From positions 25,673,693 through 25,737,692 of the forward strand of contig NC_067205.1 of the NCBI RefSeq assembly GCF_026262505.1: a stretch of 64,000 nucleotides of DNA, read 5' to 3'. Both the position numbers and the translations under genes were made by a program. This stretch comes from Trichomonas vaginalis G3 (lineage: Eukaryota > Parabasalia > Trichomonadida > Trichomonadidae). The notes beneath the pieces were generated by a model that ran no database searches, was not told the origin of the DNA, and saw nothing but the letters and a program-made list of their open reading frames with translations. Of the stretch, positions 1 through 10,308 are shown one piece after another (within the stretch, counting starts at the first letter, position 1; each line of letters begins with the position of its first letter).

Positions 1-1008
1 TACCATTGTCTACAAGGTATTTAACAATGTCAAATGATGAATGAATGGCGGCTTTGTTGATGTAATTAATTTGTTTAATTTCTGTGCCGTTTTCAAGGAA
101 TTTCTTGAAGAAATACAAGTTATCACTTACGGTTGGTCCAAGTAAAAGGTTGCTGTCATCAGATTCGAATTCGTTGATATGATTTAATTCGGAAATTCCT
201 TTTTGTGCGACAATAAAGTTGGAATACCTGAATGCAGCAACAAAGGATATGTTCATGCCCGCTCTGGACCTCAAGTAATCGAATGCTTCGTTGTTATGAT
301 GGCGAATTACGGAATCAATGCTGTAAGAAGGGAAATGCGCAATGTGATCGACCATTTCTATAATTTCTGTACTGCCACCACTGCAAGCATCACTTACAGT
401 AGAGCTATTTATGCTTTGATTGTTCATCATGAAAAATTTAAAACAATTTACGGCTTTGTACTCGGCAGCAAGCTGAATCTGCCGCGATGATTCCATAATT
501 TCATTGTATAATGCATTTGGCGTCTCTACATTCTCTCTTACTGATTGAACATCGTCGATTTTTATGACTTCTTCTAAAAATATATGTTTTTCAACGAAAA
601 TACTATCATCTATAAGGGAACTTTTAGAGCAAAGTTCTTCGAGTTTAGTTTTTGATGACTCTATATAATTTAATGTGGTGTCTTTAAGATTTTTTTATTA
701 TTTTCGTAATCGAAGAGGGAATTTGAAGAAATTTGTTGGATTAATGCAAAGAAGAAACGTGGATTTTTAGCAAGACCGATTGCTTCGAACATTTTGAGTG
801 CTCCTTTTATAGATATAAAACCTAATTTGATGATTTCTGAAGTAAAATCAATAACTTTTTGTACATCCTGCTCTGTTCCAGTGAGTAGTAACTTATTTAA
901 ATCAACTAATTGTTGTATAGCATTACTTGTCTCACTGTCAAGATTAACCATTTTATTTTGAATTGGTTTTAGTAATTTTTTTTGTCCATTCAAATAAACG
1001 TATACCAT
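1..1008 (-). pseudogene. Ankyrin/DUF3447-type protein gene, frameshifted, 3' end outside window
   Basis: Host gene on the minus strand running out of the window at base 1. Bases 1008 to about 672 give an N-terminal helical region of about 110 residues beginning MVYVYLNGQ. The frame then stops at 670, and the neighbouring frame stays open from about 668 to base 1, about 220 residues. That part has ankyrin-like helix pairs (IQLAAEYKAVNCFKFFMMN and FDIVKYLVDNG), in the style of the very large Trichomonas DUF3447/ankyrin family. One base change near 668-672, beside an A-tract, would explain the switch. The 5' end is uncertain: a stop lies just upstream of the first ATG, and no good initiator was found. 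It is a recently broken gene or a sequence error. Ankyrin repeats are generally protein-binding; no specific partner can be inferred. Confidence 0.65.
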
Positions 1009-1224
1009 TTCAAATATTTCTAGCAACTAACACTCTTCTGGGAATATAGGCCTGAACCACGAACGCATGTGTGCAATAATATTCTTGATCATTTCATTGA
1101 ATGTCAAAATTTGCTAATGATTTCTGCCGATTTTGTGTCAATAGCTATGGATTGATAATGAATGTAAAAACGCTGCTAGTTTTATAATACAAAATCTTTA
1201 TTCTAAAAACAAAATAATATAAAT

Positions 1225-2517
1225 TTAATTTTCAGAGGAATCATGGATTAATTGACGAATGCAATTAACTTGTGTCGTCAAAGTATCATCATTGTCACTC
1301 TCGTATTGATCAATATAATCTCTGAGATCTTCATTTTCTAAAATCATTTTCTTCTGCTCTTCAGAGGCAAAATTAAGCATATGAAGTACGATAACAAGTA
1401 TATCTTCTATAGTCTCCTTAATGGCACAAGGGATAAACTGAAGCAAAAAGTTAAATATGGTTTCTAAATTTGCAGTTTCAAAGAAATCATTTCTGCTTTG
1501 CTTAACAATAGTAACTATAAAGCAAAAGATGAAATACTTTTGTGTATGCGATAAATGTTCTGAATTATTTATCAAATCATAAATTAAAGGAGTTGAAGAG
1601 ACATATATGGCTATATCTCTATTACATGAAACAATCGATATCAGTAAATTCATCCAATACTCGAAGAATGAAAAATTAGTGTTTTTTTGAAAAATATCTA
1701 ATATTTCATTGAAATAATCAATAGAAATAGAGATTATGTGAGAATTATACATATTTGTTAGGGATCTGATACATAATATGTCATTTGGAGCTAATCTTCT
1801 CCGAATTATTTCGAAAATTAAATTGCTAAATTGTCCTGGAATTGAAGGAATGGTTTTCATAGATGATATCACGTATAACAATAACATTTCATCTGGATTT
1901 GGACCTTGCATTTGTTGATTCAGAAAATTCAGGATTGAAAGTTTGTCATTATCTGAAATTTCAAAGCATAAAGCTATCCTAATGAGTTGTACTATGTGAT
2001 TGGGATAATCTTGGTAGAAATGCTGTATTAAATCAGAAATTGGAATGTAAGATAAAGAAATTTGAAGAATCTCCATTCCTAAACTGAATATTCGTAATAA
2101 AATATCTAAGCATAAATCTATTGCATTGCCATTTTGAAGATGTCTCTTGAGAACAAGAAATAATATTGTGCAAAACTTTTTATTGGATGAAAGAATCTCG
2201 GAATTTATAAAAAATCTGCATTTTTGCAGGATATTAATAGAAATATTTGGTGTTGGACTCAATAAAAACTTACTGAGGCAATCATTAAAATTATAAGTTT
2301 GGAAAATCTCTTGTGCATGTGATTGTAGATATCTTGAATCAAGATTATCAAGCAATTCGTTCAGTGTTTCATAAGGTAAATCATTCGAATGCTTTAAAGT
2401 TTGGATTTTTGTTTCGAAATTAGTTGGAATATAATCATATGCATCATTTTGCTCATATTGAAGAATTTGGTTGAATGTTGAAGCACTAGATTGATTGAAT
2501 TTATAATCATTTAACAT
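1225..2517 (-). CDS. Helical-repeat (ARM/HEAT-like) protein, 430 aa
   Basis: Intact 430-residue protein, acidic at its C-terminus (YESDNDDT). Most of the chain is alternating amphipathic helices of 15-20 residues rich in Leu, Ile and Phe, as in ARM/HEAT solenoids, for example around residues 100-160 and 300-380. No catalytic motif, signal peptide or convincing membrane segment is visible. An Inr-like TCATTG lies about 15 bases before the ATG, which supports this start. The gene is followed on the same strand by sequence leading to the broken ankyrin gene. The role is unknown: a scaffold is plausible by fold, but this is inference. The same all-helical style recurs in the 701-frame gene at 4.1-6.1 kb and the 368-residue gene at 25.7-26.8 kb. 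Confidence 0.75.
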   Translation of the reverse strand: MLNDYKFNQSSASTFNQILQYEQNDAYDYIPTNFETKIQTLKHSNDLPYETLNELLDNLDSRYLQSHAQEIFQTYNFNDCLSKFLLSPTPNISINILQKCRFFINSEILSSNKKFCTILFLVLKRHLQNGNAIDLCLDILLRIFSLGMEILQISLSYIPISDLIQHFYQDYPNHIVQLIRIALCFEISDNDKLSILNFLNQQMQGPNPDEMLLLYVISSMKTIPSIPGQFSNLIFEIIRRRLAPNDILCIRSLTNMYNSHIISISIDYFNEILDIFQKNTNFSFFEYWMNLLISIVSCNRDIAIYVSSTPLIYDLINNSEHLSHTQKYFIFCFIVTIVKQSRNDFFETANLETIFNFLLQFIPCAIKETIEDILVIVLHMLNFASEEQKKMILENEDLRDYIDQYESDNDDTLTTQVNCIRQLIHDSSEN

Positions 2518-2802
2518 TTCATTGGCAACAATGATAATAATGGCATAATGAATTCAGAGAGATATGAATTATGCATAAAAATCATCTATTTTTTATTGGT
2601 AATTAAAGAAAAGGAGCAATTCAAAAATGTTATATAAAATATTGCAAAAAGCAAATATATAAAGTATTCATATGCAGCTTCTATGAGCATTGGTATTATG
2701 TAAATGATTCGGTAATGAAAATAAATATATTTTATTAAGATTTAAAATAACAGATAGTCTTGAATATGATACCAAATAGATTTTGAGCAGTGCATAACAA
2801 CA

Positions 2803-3429
2803 TTAACAACATTTTTGTTCTTTTGGCTCAAGATAAGTTGCAGCGTTGAGATCAGTTTTATTTGTTTTGAAATTATGACGTGATCTAATAAAATTGAGTC
2901 CTAGTTTAGATGCCTGTGTGAAAAGCAGACCAACATTCTCTCCAGATTTGGAACTTGTGTAAAAAATTCCTGCAAAATAAGTGCCGTAATTAGTTTCGAT
3001 ATATTCTTCAGTTGGGCAATTGGGTGTTGTTAGATCTGTCTTTGAAATGGCTAATAAGATTGGCGGTATTTCATCACAAGAGTCATTTATCATATTTACC
3101 CATGTAGGAAGAGCCTTGAATGAATCGATATCATCAATTGCAGCTACTGCAATTGCGCAAGCAGCTGCACGAGTATATAGTGGAGCAAGAGATAAAAATT
3201 GCTCTTGGCCAGCAGTATCCCATACACATACATCTACTGTCTCGTCATCGACTTTGATTAGCTTTCTTAAATGATTTGCACCAATTGTAGGAGCATATCT
3301 ACGAGTAAACTTTTCATTGATCCAGTAATTAACAAGCGATGTCTTGCCAACACCAGGGTTTCCAATTAAAACGACTTTGCATGAGATTAATTTATCTTCA
3401 TCGGCAGAATTCAAGTTATTATCATTCAT
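2803..3429 (-). CDS. Rab-family small GTPase, 208 aa
   Basis: Ras-superfamily GTPase of normal Rab length. The P-loop GNPGVGKTS is at residues 23-31, a switch I threonine lies in YAPTIGAN, and the DxxG/switch II motif is WDTAGQE. The guanine-specificity motif reads SKTD where NKxD is usual, and the G5 region reads TSSKSGEN in place of the usual ETSAK. The protein ends KCC, a double-cysteine geranylgeranylation signal of Rabs, so it should be membrane-attached and act in vesicle traffic. Trichomonads have hundreds of Rabs, and I cannot assign the subfamily. The Asn-to-Ser change in G4 is unusual and could weaken guanine binding or mark a divergent lineage. The start is the second of two nearby ATGs read on the minus strand (MNDNN). 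Confidence 0.93.
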   Translation of the reverse strand: MNDNNLNSADEDKLISCKVVLIGNPGVGKTSLVNYWINEKFTRRYAPTIGANHLRKLIKVDDETVDVCVWDTAGQEQFLSLAPLYTRAAACAIAVAAIDDIDSFKALPTWVNMINDSCDEIPPILLAISKTDLTTPNCPTEEYIETNYGTYFAGIFYTSSKSGENVGLLFTQASKLGLNFIRSRHNFKTNKTDLNAATYLEPKEQKCC

Positions 3430-4099
3430 TACTAAATATTTTCTATTGTTACGATTATTTCTTCTTCAATCGTCAAAATCTGATTTTTGAAAATCTTATT
3501 TTATTGCTCCTATGCAATATGGATTTGACAAAGATTGAGAGCGTTCAGAAAAATGTCATGATGGTTAGCCAATTTATTTTATTTTCATATTTAAAATACC
3601 AGATTAATGAAAAACAAAAGATGGAAAAAAATTTTCATAACCACGTTCAAATCAGGCAAATGCTAGGTACTTGATTCAAAAATAACGAATGATTTCTTCA
3701 TAAATAGATTAAGAAACCTCTATATGTAATGTTCAATCAACAAGAAATCGCCTAAATCAATCGTCTGCTTCAGAAAATGTAGAATGAGAAAATTGGTCAA
3801 ATTTTGAGAAGATTATTTTATGTGAGATTGATTGTGATCAAATGAACGAACCTTGGTCCAAGCCATCTCAATAGTTTAATAGATTACAACATAGTATTAT
3901 TATTTTCATAATCTGGCATGGTTTAATCTTAGAAGAAACCAAGAATTTATTCGCTTTTTATTGGGCGGTATTCAAAGAAATCGGATTCTTTCAGAAAAAT
4001 TTTATCAACTATTTTTGATAATCAATCAATAATATGCAGGATTTCACACTATTTCATTTCAGATTTTTTTTTCTTCAAAAAATAAACTATTTCCAAGAG
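3430..4099. other. Intergenic region, divergent promoters
   Basis: No convincing gene. This AT-rich stretch separates the Rab gene (minus) from the large helical-protein gene (plus), so it must hold both promoters. TCATTTC at about 4051 and TCACACT at about 4043 are Inr-like and lie 45-55 bases before the ATG at 4100. Longer frames here are shadows. Confidence 0.5.
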
Positions 4100-6139
4100 A
4101 TGGACTTTTTTGAGGAAGAAGCCAATTCTTTTGATGAAAACCAATGCGAGGATATTGAAACACTTAGAAAAATGTATAATTATTATAAAGGGATATTTAA
4201 TTTTAGGTGCGAACGTGATATTAAAACTAATACAAGTGACTTATGGTCAGAAAATCTCGACATTGTTCAAATTTCTCGTTCCATATGCCTCATGAATTTG
4301 GCACAATCGGATGATTTCCAATTCTTTGATTGCCCAAGTCTTGAAGAAATGTTCAAATGCGCTTTTATGCAGCCATTACGTATCATTTTCCATTTTAAAC
4401 AAACAGTTTCTCAATCACTGATGAACTTAGTTCAGATAATTCATCAAAACCACAGGCAATTCGCTGGAAAAGTTATTAAATACTTCAAAGATGATCTTTC
4501 ATTGCATACTTTGTTCAGTCTTTCAACGTTCCCAGCATTATACGCTTTCTTTAATACTCAGGACATGTGTAAACAAGGTTTTGACTTACTTTCGGATTTC
4601 TTAAATTTAACAAGTCAAGAGCACGTATTTGAAGCTATGCTTACATCGTATTTCGATTGTGCCTTTCCTTTTTGGACAAATTTCGTTGAAAATTTGATAC
4701 AAAGTTTATTAACTATACAAATCGAAGAAACATTCATTACAGAAGCAATCACGCAATCAATACTAAAATCTAACTCCCATCTCACTAGATATCATATTGA
4801 AATTATCAAAATTTTCCAAATTTTTTCCGAAACTCGCTGTTTACAATTCCTTACTTCAATATTCAAATCGAATTTCAACAGATATACAGCAAGGCAATAC
4901 ATACCAGCTACAATACAAACGATTATTGACACTGCTTTAACAAGATCTCCGATTGTTCTCTACCACGCGCTGATTAATGTTTCTTGGTACTCAAAGACAA
5001 TTCCTGATGCGATTTCGAACCAAGTTCTTTACAAAATTCCTTTAATTTTGTCAGATCGAGACGTTGTCGTTCTCCTCGAGATTCTACGCGATGACAAACT
5101 ACAGAAACCTCTTCAACAACTCGTAGACAACGCGAATTCCTTGTTCAGAAACGGTTATTGTCCCTTCACTTTTGATTTACACTCTCCCATGGGTTCTTTC
5201 AGATCACCATCGGCCAAAACCAATGTTCCATCACTTGTCTCGGCATATGCTAAATACAGACAGAACTGTTTGTCAAAATTTCATGATCCAATTGAAAGTT
5301 TATCAAATACGAACGTTTCGGAGGAATTTATCAGGTACGCGTTAAGGTTTGAGATCTGTAATCTCAAGATCAACATGGAATTCCTTTCAAACAACATTTC
5401 CATACTAGAACAAAAACAAATTTTCGAAAATTACAGACAGATACTATTAAATGCACAGAAAGACTCAATAGCAATACACACATCATTGATACTGAACCAA
5501 AAATCATTTGCAACAAAGCAAAAAGTAAATTTAAACCTAATTTTCAAAGATATTAGCAATTTTTCAAAAACGATTAACTTTGAAGAGCATCCATATTCAT
5601 TATGTCTAAGACCAGCAATATCCATTGCTTTTTCCAAGTATAATTTAGAAATGTCTCATATTTTCAACAAAATCTCGAACAGAATGACAGAACTGATCAA
5701 GAAATTCAGGAAAGATAAAGAGTTCATTGCTGTGAAGCCTCCGCAAAGGCTGACATTGATTGCAAGCCATCTTTTGAAAACAGTTGAAATTGATAAGACA
5801 AAATCGAAAGCTTCATACGGCCAAATACTGGATATGTTGTTTTATTACATAGAAGCACTCCAAGTGTCTGATCCAAACGGAACTTTCGAAAAATTACTGT
5901 TTTGGCGCTCTTTCCTTCCTGATGACTCCAAAAGTGAGGAAGCGAGGATGATTCTGATGACGAGGCTGTTCATTGGATTCTTCATTTTCAGGGATGTCCT
6001 CGAAGGAAGGTTTTACGAGTTCAATTTCGAAGAAATGCTGTATAAGTACATGAGAATTGAGAACTGTATCATGTATCCGTTTGTTGAAGATAAGGATTTG
6101 ATGAATGAGATCATAGATAAACTTCTTCACGCTTGTTAA
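4100..6139 (+). CDS. Large helical-repeat protein, about 679 aa
   Basis: A long intact frame opens at 4034, but I prefer the ATG at 4100 (MDFFEEEANSF). The 22 residues before it are a Phe-rich translation of a T-rich leader, and Inr-like motifs lie between the two ATGs. The protein is almost entirely helical, with repeated Leu/Ile/Phe amphipathic segments and an acidic start, again in the ARM/HEAT solenoid style. No enzyme motif, signal peptide or transmembrane helix is evident. Its stop is followed by TAATTAAAATTA, which contains the TAAA-type signal that Trichomonas uses for polyadenylation (established knowledge of the genus). Function unknown. It lies just outside the left end of the MULE-like element. 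Confidence 0.75.
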   Translation: MDFFEEEANSFDENQCEDIETLRKMYNYYKGIFNFRCERDIKTNTSDLWSENLDIVQISRSICLMNLAQSDDFQFFDCPSLEEMFKCAFMQPLRIIFHFKQTVSQSLMNLVQIIHQNHRQFAGKVIKYFKDDLSLHTLFSLSTFPALYAFFNTQDMCKQGFDLLSDFLNLTSQEHVFEAMLTSYFDCAFPFWTNFVENLIQSLLTIQIEETFITEAITQSILKSNSHLTRYHIEIIKIFQIFSETRCLQFLTSIFKSNFNRYTARQYIPATIQTIIDTALTRSPIVLYHALINVSWYSKTIPDAISNQVLYKIPLILSDRDVVVLLEILRDDKLQKPLQQLVDNANSLFRNGYCPFTFDLHSPMGSFRSPSAKTNVPSLVSAYAKYRQNCLSKFHDPIESLSNTNVSEEFIRYALRFEICNLKINMEFLSNNISILEQKQIFENYRQILLNAQKDSIAIHTSLILNQKSFATKQKVNLNLIFKDISNFSKTINFEEHPYSLCLRPAISIAFSKYNLEMSHIFNKISNRMTELIKKFRKDKEFIAVKPPQRLTLIASHLLKTVEIDKTKSKASYGQILDMLFYYIEALQVSDPNGTFEKLLFWRSFLPDDSKSEEARMILMTRLFIGFFIFRDVLEGRFYEFNFEEMLYKYMRIENCIMYPFVEDKDLMNEIIDKLLHAC

Positions 6140-6419
6140 TTAAAATTATTTGTAAAAAACTTATTGTTATTAGTTATAAATTAGTTTCTTTTGTATTTTT
6201 CAAAATAACAAAAACAAAATCTATTATAAATATGATTCAGAGTAGAGAAGATCAACCAAATCAAGTTAAATACAGATAAGAGTATACATAATTACTAAAC
6301 TGACTTTGCAGAATAACAAGTAAGATGTTTAGATTGTACATTTTGAAAGGAATTAGCATAATACTCTGTTCTTTCTCATGATTGAGATATTTTGACTGAA
6401 GAAAAAATGGGTAAAAAAG

Positions 6420-6442
6420 GGGTTGGCGTCCTAAGGCGTCCT
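6420..6442 (+). repeat. Left terminal inverted motif of MULE-like element
   Basis: A 23-base block identical to the reverse complement of 53507-53529. It sits 10 bases inside the inferred left end. The following 100 bases carry further GGCGTCC-type blocks and an imperfect palindrome of GTAAA/CTCAAAA segments. Confidence 0.6.
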
Positions 6443-7159
6443 AGTGTAAATTTCTCAAAATTGTGATATTTACATCACATTTTTGAGAGGTTTATGGACG
6501 TCCTAAGGGAAAATTGAATAGCTAGGGCGTCCCGAATTTTCATTCTAAGATTTAAATATATTATATACTTAAGTATAATACAAGCAATATAAAAATTAAA
6601 TTTTTATTATGTTAACTTATAAGAAATTTTTTTGAATTATCGTTGATTTATTGTAATCTTTCCAGGCTATACTTTTGAAATCAACTTTACCTGTCATACG
6701 CATTAATGTAGTAGATGTCCAGGTGTAGCTATTATATCCCAGCAACATTGGTATTTTATCATTGTAAGATATCAAAATGAAGCGTTTTTTCAGATATAAT
6801 TTTTCGTAAATTTTTCAAAAATAAGATGGTAAAAAAGCCTCGACTTGCTCGAAAAATAACAATTTTTTACTTGTAAAAATAACCCTTTTACAGCATGGGC
6901 AGCTATTCAATCACTATTTCTTTTTCTAAAAGTATATTTTTCAAAAAAAATTAAGATCAAATTCGACAATTTCTTGATGAAAGCAAAAATATTACACATA
7001 CTTCTAGATGCATGGGATAAAATATGCAATTATTCAATCAATTCGCATGATTTGAAAAAAAATCTAAATTTGATAAAAATGTAGAAATTTTTTATTTTTA
7101 ACTTGAGATTCGATTTTTTTGATCCAATTTGTGAATTTTTTTTTGATCGGAATTTCAAT
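6443..7159. other. Non-coding left part of MULE-like element
   Basis: No gene found. The stretch is very AT-rich with long A and T runs. Before the Maverick inserted, it would have been the downstream flank of the 368-residue gene now at 25699-26805. A second GGCGTCC block near 6528 belongs to the sub-terminal repeat structure. Confidence 0.4.
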
Positions 7160-7165
7160 TAATTT
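7160..7165. repeat. Target-site duplication TAATTT, left copy
   Basis: The six bases immediately before the Maverick end are identical to 25676-25681 immediately after it. Six-base duplications are the norm for Maverick/Polinton integrases. Confidence 0.85.
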
Positions 7166-7693
7166 AGTAGTAGGATAGGAAGGGTTGTGTGACTTTTTTT
7201 GTTACGTCTATATATAGATGAAGGTATATTTTCACATCTTCTATACATAGATGATATAAAATTTTTTCTTACGTTTTTTAAGTCATGAATTCGTAAGAAA
7301 GCGCGACATTATTAAATAAATTAGTAATAAATATTTATTTATAAACACATTAAAAAATTAACATTAATTTTAAAATAATTTATTTTTCATCTTTTATAAA
7401 AGAAGCTATATATAGATGATGTCAGATATTCCGCGATTAATTAAACATTGTTTAAATCCTGAATGGGTTAAACTTCAATTTAAAAATGAAGATTGCGAAT
7501 TATTAAATGAATATGAAAGCCAAAATAAGCTAATGAGGTATAAATATAATGATAAAGAATATTTAATTTCATGGAATCAATGGAGTCATAATCAAAGACC
7601 TCATAAACGAGAAGAAGAAATTAGAAATAATTATTTTCATGAATGAAAAATAAACTTTAAAAATTCAATGTCTTACATTTTTGAATAATTTAT
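7166..7693 (+). repeat. Maverick left terminal inverted repeat
   Basis: Matches the reverse complement of 24785-25675 from the outer end inward, with few differences apart from a shorter internal gene segment. It contains short internal ATCTATATATAGAT-type palindromes, a TATAAAAGAAG stretch and the left copy of the TIR gene. The match ends at 7693, just inside the next gene's 3' end. Confidence 0.9.
7416..7646 (+). CDS. TIR-borne Maverick protein, short one-module form, 76 aa
   Basis: Begins MMSDIPRLIK and is nearly identical to the start and end of the 196-residue protein encoded in the right TIR. It contains one copy of a module with the pattern LNPEWVK..F..EDCELLN..E......RYKY...YLISWNQW, followed by the shared tail EIRNNYFHE. 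The family is not recognised; the charged, aromatic-rich module could bind nucleic acid, but that is a guess. A TATAAAAGAAG stretch lies 20-30 bases upstream. Confidence 0.65.
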   Translation: MMSDIPRLIKHCLNPEWVKLQFKNEDCELLNEYESQNKLMRYKYNDKEYLISWNQWSHNQRPHKREEEIRNNYFHE

Positions 7694-8041
7694 GAAATCA
7701 ATTATTTGATTCATTCTTTCTTCAATCTCTTCTATTCTTTTTGTTAAATCATCAATTTTCATTAATGAGGTGATTCTTGATTGAGGAATAGATTTCAAAC
7801 TAATCACCCCTTTTATTTTTGAAATTTTGAATCCATCAACTTTAAACATTTTATTCAATTTACACGTTGTCAATTCTTCAAATAATTTTTTATTATTAAC
7901 ATAATAGTCATTAAATTCTTCAACAGATGAAAAAATTTTTGTTTCAGTAATTGGTTTAACAATGTTTATTTTTTGTTTATCATCTTTACTTTCATTAATT
8001 TCTTCCTCCTCTGTTTCATTTATTTTTAAAATCGGTTTCAT
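7673..8041 (-). CDS. Maverick hypothetical protein, 122 aa
   Basis: Intact small protein with an acidic, Lys/Glu-rich N-terminus (residues 8-25), a middle part with KMFKVDGFKISKIKGVI, and a C-terminal coiled coil of about 35 residues (DDLTKRIEEIEERMNQI). No known family recognised. The start is preceded by TTTTTATTTAATGATAAATG, the start-site style common to this element. Its last codons overlap the inner edge of the left TIR. It is transcribed away from the small glycine-rich gene at 8108. Confidence 0.65.
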   Translation of the reverse strand: MKPILKINETEEEEINESKDDKQKINIVKPITETKIFSSVEEFNDYYVNNKKLFEELTTCKLNKMFKVDGFKISKIKGVISLKSIPQSRITSLMKIDDLTKRIEEIEERMNQIIDFINYSKM

Positions 8042-8107
8042 TTATCATTAAATAAAAATTAGAATATAAGTGATGAAATATATTTTTTAATTAATATTAA
8101 ATCAACT

Positions 8108-8344
8108 ATGGCGGCAGGATTCTTTAAAAAATTATGGGAAGGAATTAAGAAAGCTGCGGGTTGGGTTCATAAAAATATTATTAAACCCGTTGCAAACTTT
8201 TTGGCACCAGTAGCGAAAACGGCAGGAACTATCATAGGTGGAGTATTAGGTACTAAAGCAGGTAATCCGGCGATGGGAGCACAAGCAGGTAACGCAGTTG
8301 GTGGAATTGCTGAAGGAATACTTAATAAAATAGGAGGTAGATAG
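8108..8344 (+). CDS. Small amphipathic glycine-rich virion-type protein, 78 aa
   Basis: An amphipathic basic helix at residues 1-30 (FFKKLWEGIKKAAGWVHK) is followed by a Gly/Ala-rich hydrophobic segment at residues 38-72 (GTIIGGVLGTKAGNPAMG). This layout resembles small membrane-active or minor virion proteins of adenovirus-like and Polinton elements, such as lytic or pVI/pX-like peptides; the assignment is by pattern only. A broken relative lies just downstream in the opposite orientation. Position next to the capsid gene supports a virion role. Confidence 0.6.
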   Translation: MAAGFFKKLWEGIKKAAGWVHKNIIKPVANFLAPVAKTAGTIIGGVLGTKAGNPAMGAQAGNAVGGIAEGILNKIGGR

Positions 8345-8367
8345 TGGAAAAATAAATTATTTTTATC

Positions 8368-8576
8368 TTAGTATCGGTTGAAGTCTTTGATAAACTTTTT
8401 CTCCTTTATTTAATATTTCTCTTATTGGGGCAGCTTTTGGTGTTATTGATTCAGCAATGTCACTAATTGCTTCTTTATTCTTAAATATCCAATTTGCTCC
8501 TTTCTTCATTGTTTCCCAAACTTTATGCGCTCCTCTTTTTACTTTATCCCACAGTTTTTAAATATCCTGCAGCCAT
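8368..8576 (-). pseudogene. Broken relative of the small amphipathic protein
   Basis: A minus-strand stretch starting MAAGY, clearly paralogous to the start of the 78-residue protein opposite it (shared MAAG, Lys/Trp-rich amphipathic helix). It appears broken, with about one break. The two genes are convergent, an arrangement that suggests duplication and inversion of one small gene. Confidence 0.55.
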
Positions 8577-8645
8577 AGTTGATTATTTCATTAAAATTAA
8601 AAATTCATTTTCATCTTTTAATTTTGATTTTTTATTTAATAATAA

Positions 8646-10284
8646 ATGACGACTAACTATTTGGTGCCAAACACTAAACCGATTAATGGAAATGTGTTTC
8701 ATTCATTCGAAAAGATAAATGAAATATTCGCAAAGAATGACGGTAGAAGATATTATAGAGAACTTGAAAGTTCATGCTATGACTCTGATGCTCCATATTT
8801 TGATGATAAACAAACTCATTTAAGAATTACAAATCCGGCTCATGATGTGAACCAATTAGGTGACACATATATTAAACGCAAAGTTAAAGCAACTCTAGTT
8901 TCAAATAAAGCTTTCACATGTGATGCCGCTTTTAAATGCATGCGTTTATTCGTTGGTTACAAATCATCAAATCAAAGCTTTAAACAATTAGAAGTAGAAA
9001 CCGAAAGAGGTGATGCCGGTTATCTTCAGATGGATTGCCCGTGAATCTTTCGCATTTGCAACATATAAACCAAAATCAGAAAGGAAAGTTAAAAAGTTTG
9101 TTCATTCGTTATATAATAATGTTCAAAAATATGATAACTCAGTATGTGGTAAATATATTGACCCTTCAGAAGTTTTCAAGAAAGCAAATGAAGAAGTTGA
9201 TGTCACTTTTGATATGATTATTCCGGTAAATGATTTGTTAGCATTTCAGGCGTTCGATGATTATCCTAAATCATTTGGTGAAATCATTCTTAAATATTAT
9301 GTTTTCAGGGATACTTTAGTATTTTGTCAGGTTGACCCGTTAAGAGTTGCTGATTTACAAAATTACGTTTATGAAAAGATAACTGATGAAAATTATGAAA
9401 AGATTATGAATCATGTTTATAAATATGATCGCAAATTCCAACAAATCGGACTTCCTGCCAAATTAATTACAAGCTTAGCCGCTACATCTGCTGACGCAAC
9501 AGTTGATGACGTTATTATTTCATGCACAAAGATGGAAGTTTTAGAGGATAAATGCATTACACCAGGATACGGTTTAATTGAAGAATCAGTTAAAGCAATA
9601 CCACGTTTATTCAGTAAGGAAGATCCATTCATGATTCCAGCTCAACATATTGACGTTCGTTCACTAAATGGAGGTTGCATCACTCCTGAAGGTATTAGCT
9701 CAGATTTCTCATACGCTCTTCATAATGTTACAGATGTTGTGTTAACATTTCCGAAGAATGCAATGCAAAGAACGGTTTTAGAAAATCCAATGCTTCGAGG
9801 TCTTCAGGTCACTATAGATTCCAGAAACTTCCCCGATCAAGCGATGACCACAGTGGGTGACATATTCTTTACACGTATGCTTCAAGCTTCTGATTTAGAT
9901 GGAGTGAATGAATGCACAGAAGAATACGAGGACTCATTAACTAGACCACTGAATGATGATAATGGCACGCCATTAGCTAGAACATGGAAAGACCAAACTT
10001 CATTCTTATGCACTATTCCAGTTCAACGTGATGGAGCGGGTATATTCTTTGATGGATTAGAAACTTTCAACTCACAAGTTACAGTACAAGTGAAAGCTTA
10101 TCCAATCATTCAGGGTGAAAATGACACTTACTGTTCAAAGGTGACAAATCCTCCTCAGGTTTGGTTTACTAGGACTACATATTGGACATGGACACCGGAT
10201 GAAGGTTTGAAATATCATCCAACAGGTACACCACCACAGTATAGAAGTTCATATGATGAAATATTGATGAATAGAAATGTTTAA
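8646..10284 (+). pseudogene. Major capsid-type protein, looks broken
   Basis: A large gene of about 540 codons in total, lying between the small virion-type gene and the packaging ATPase, where Polintons carry their double-jelly-roll major capsid protein. The N-terminal part begins MTTNYLVPNT; the rest is beta-rich with many short hydrophobic strands and ends in an aromatic region (VWFTRTTYWTWTPDEG). The capsid call is by position, length and composition, since no motif is diagnostic by eye. The start shows the element's TTTTTTATTTAATAATAAATG context. About one break. Confidence 0.65.
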
Positions 10285-10308
10285 AATTATAAATTTATTT
10301 TTGATTAA

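Noticed and set aside
203-490. 95-residue plus-strand frame
   Set aside because: Antisense shadow of the ankyrin-type gene, whose minus-strand frame has clear family patterns.
3020-3674. Two plus-strand frames over and beyond the Rab gene
   Set aside because: The first is antisense to the GTPase; the second starts inside it and runs into AT-rich spacer with no family pattern.
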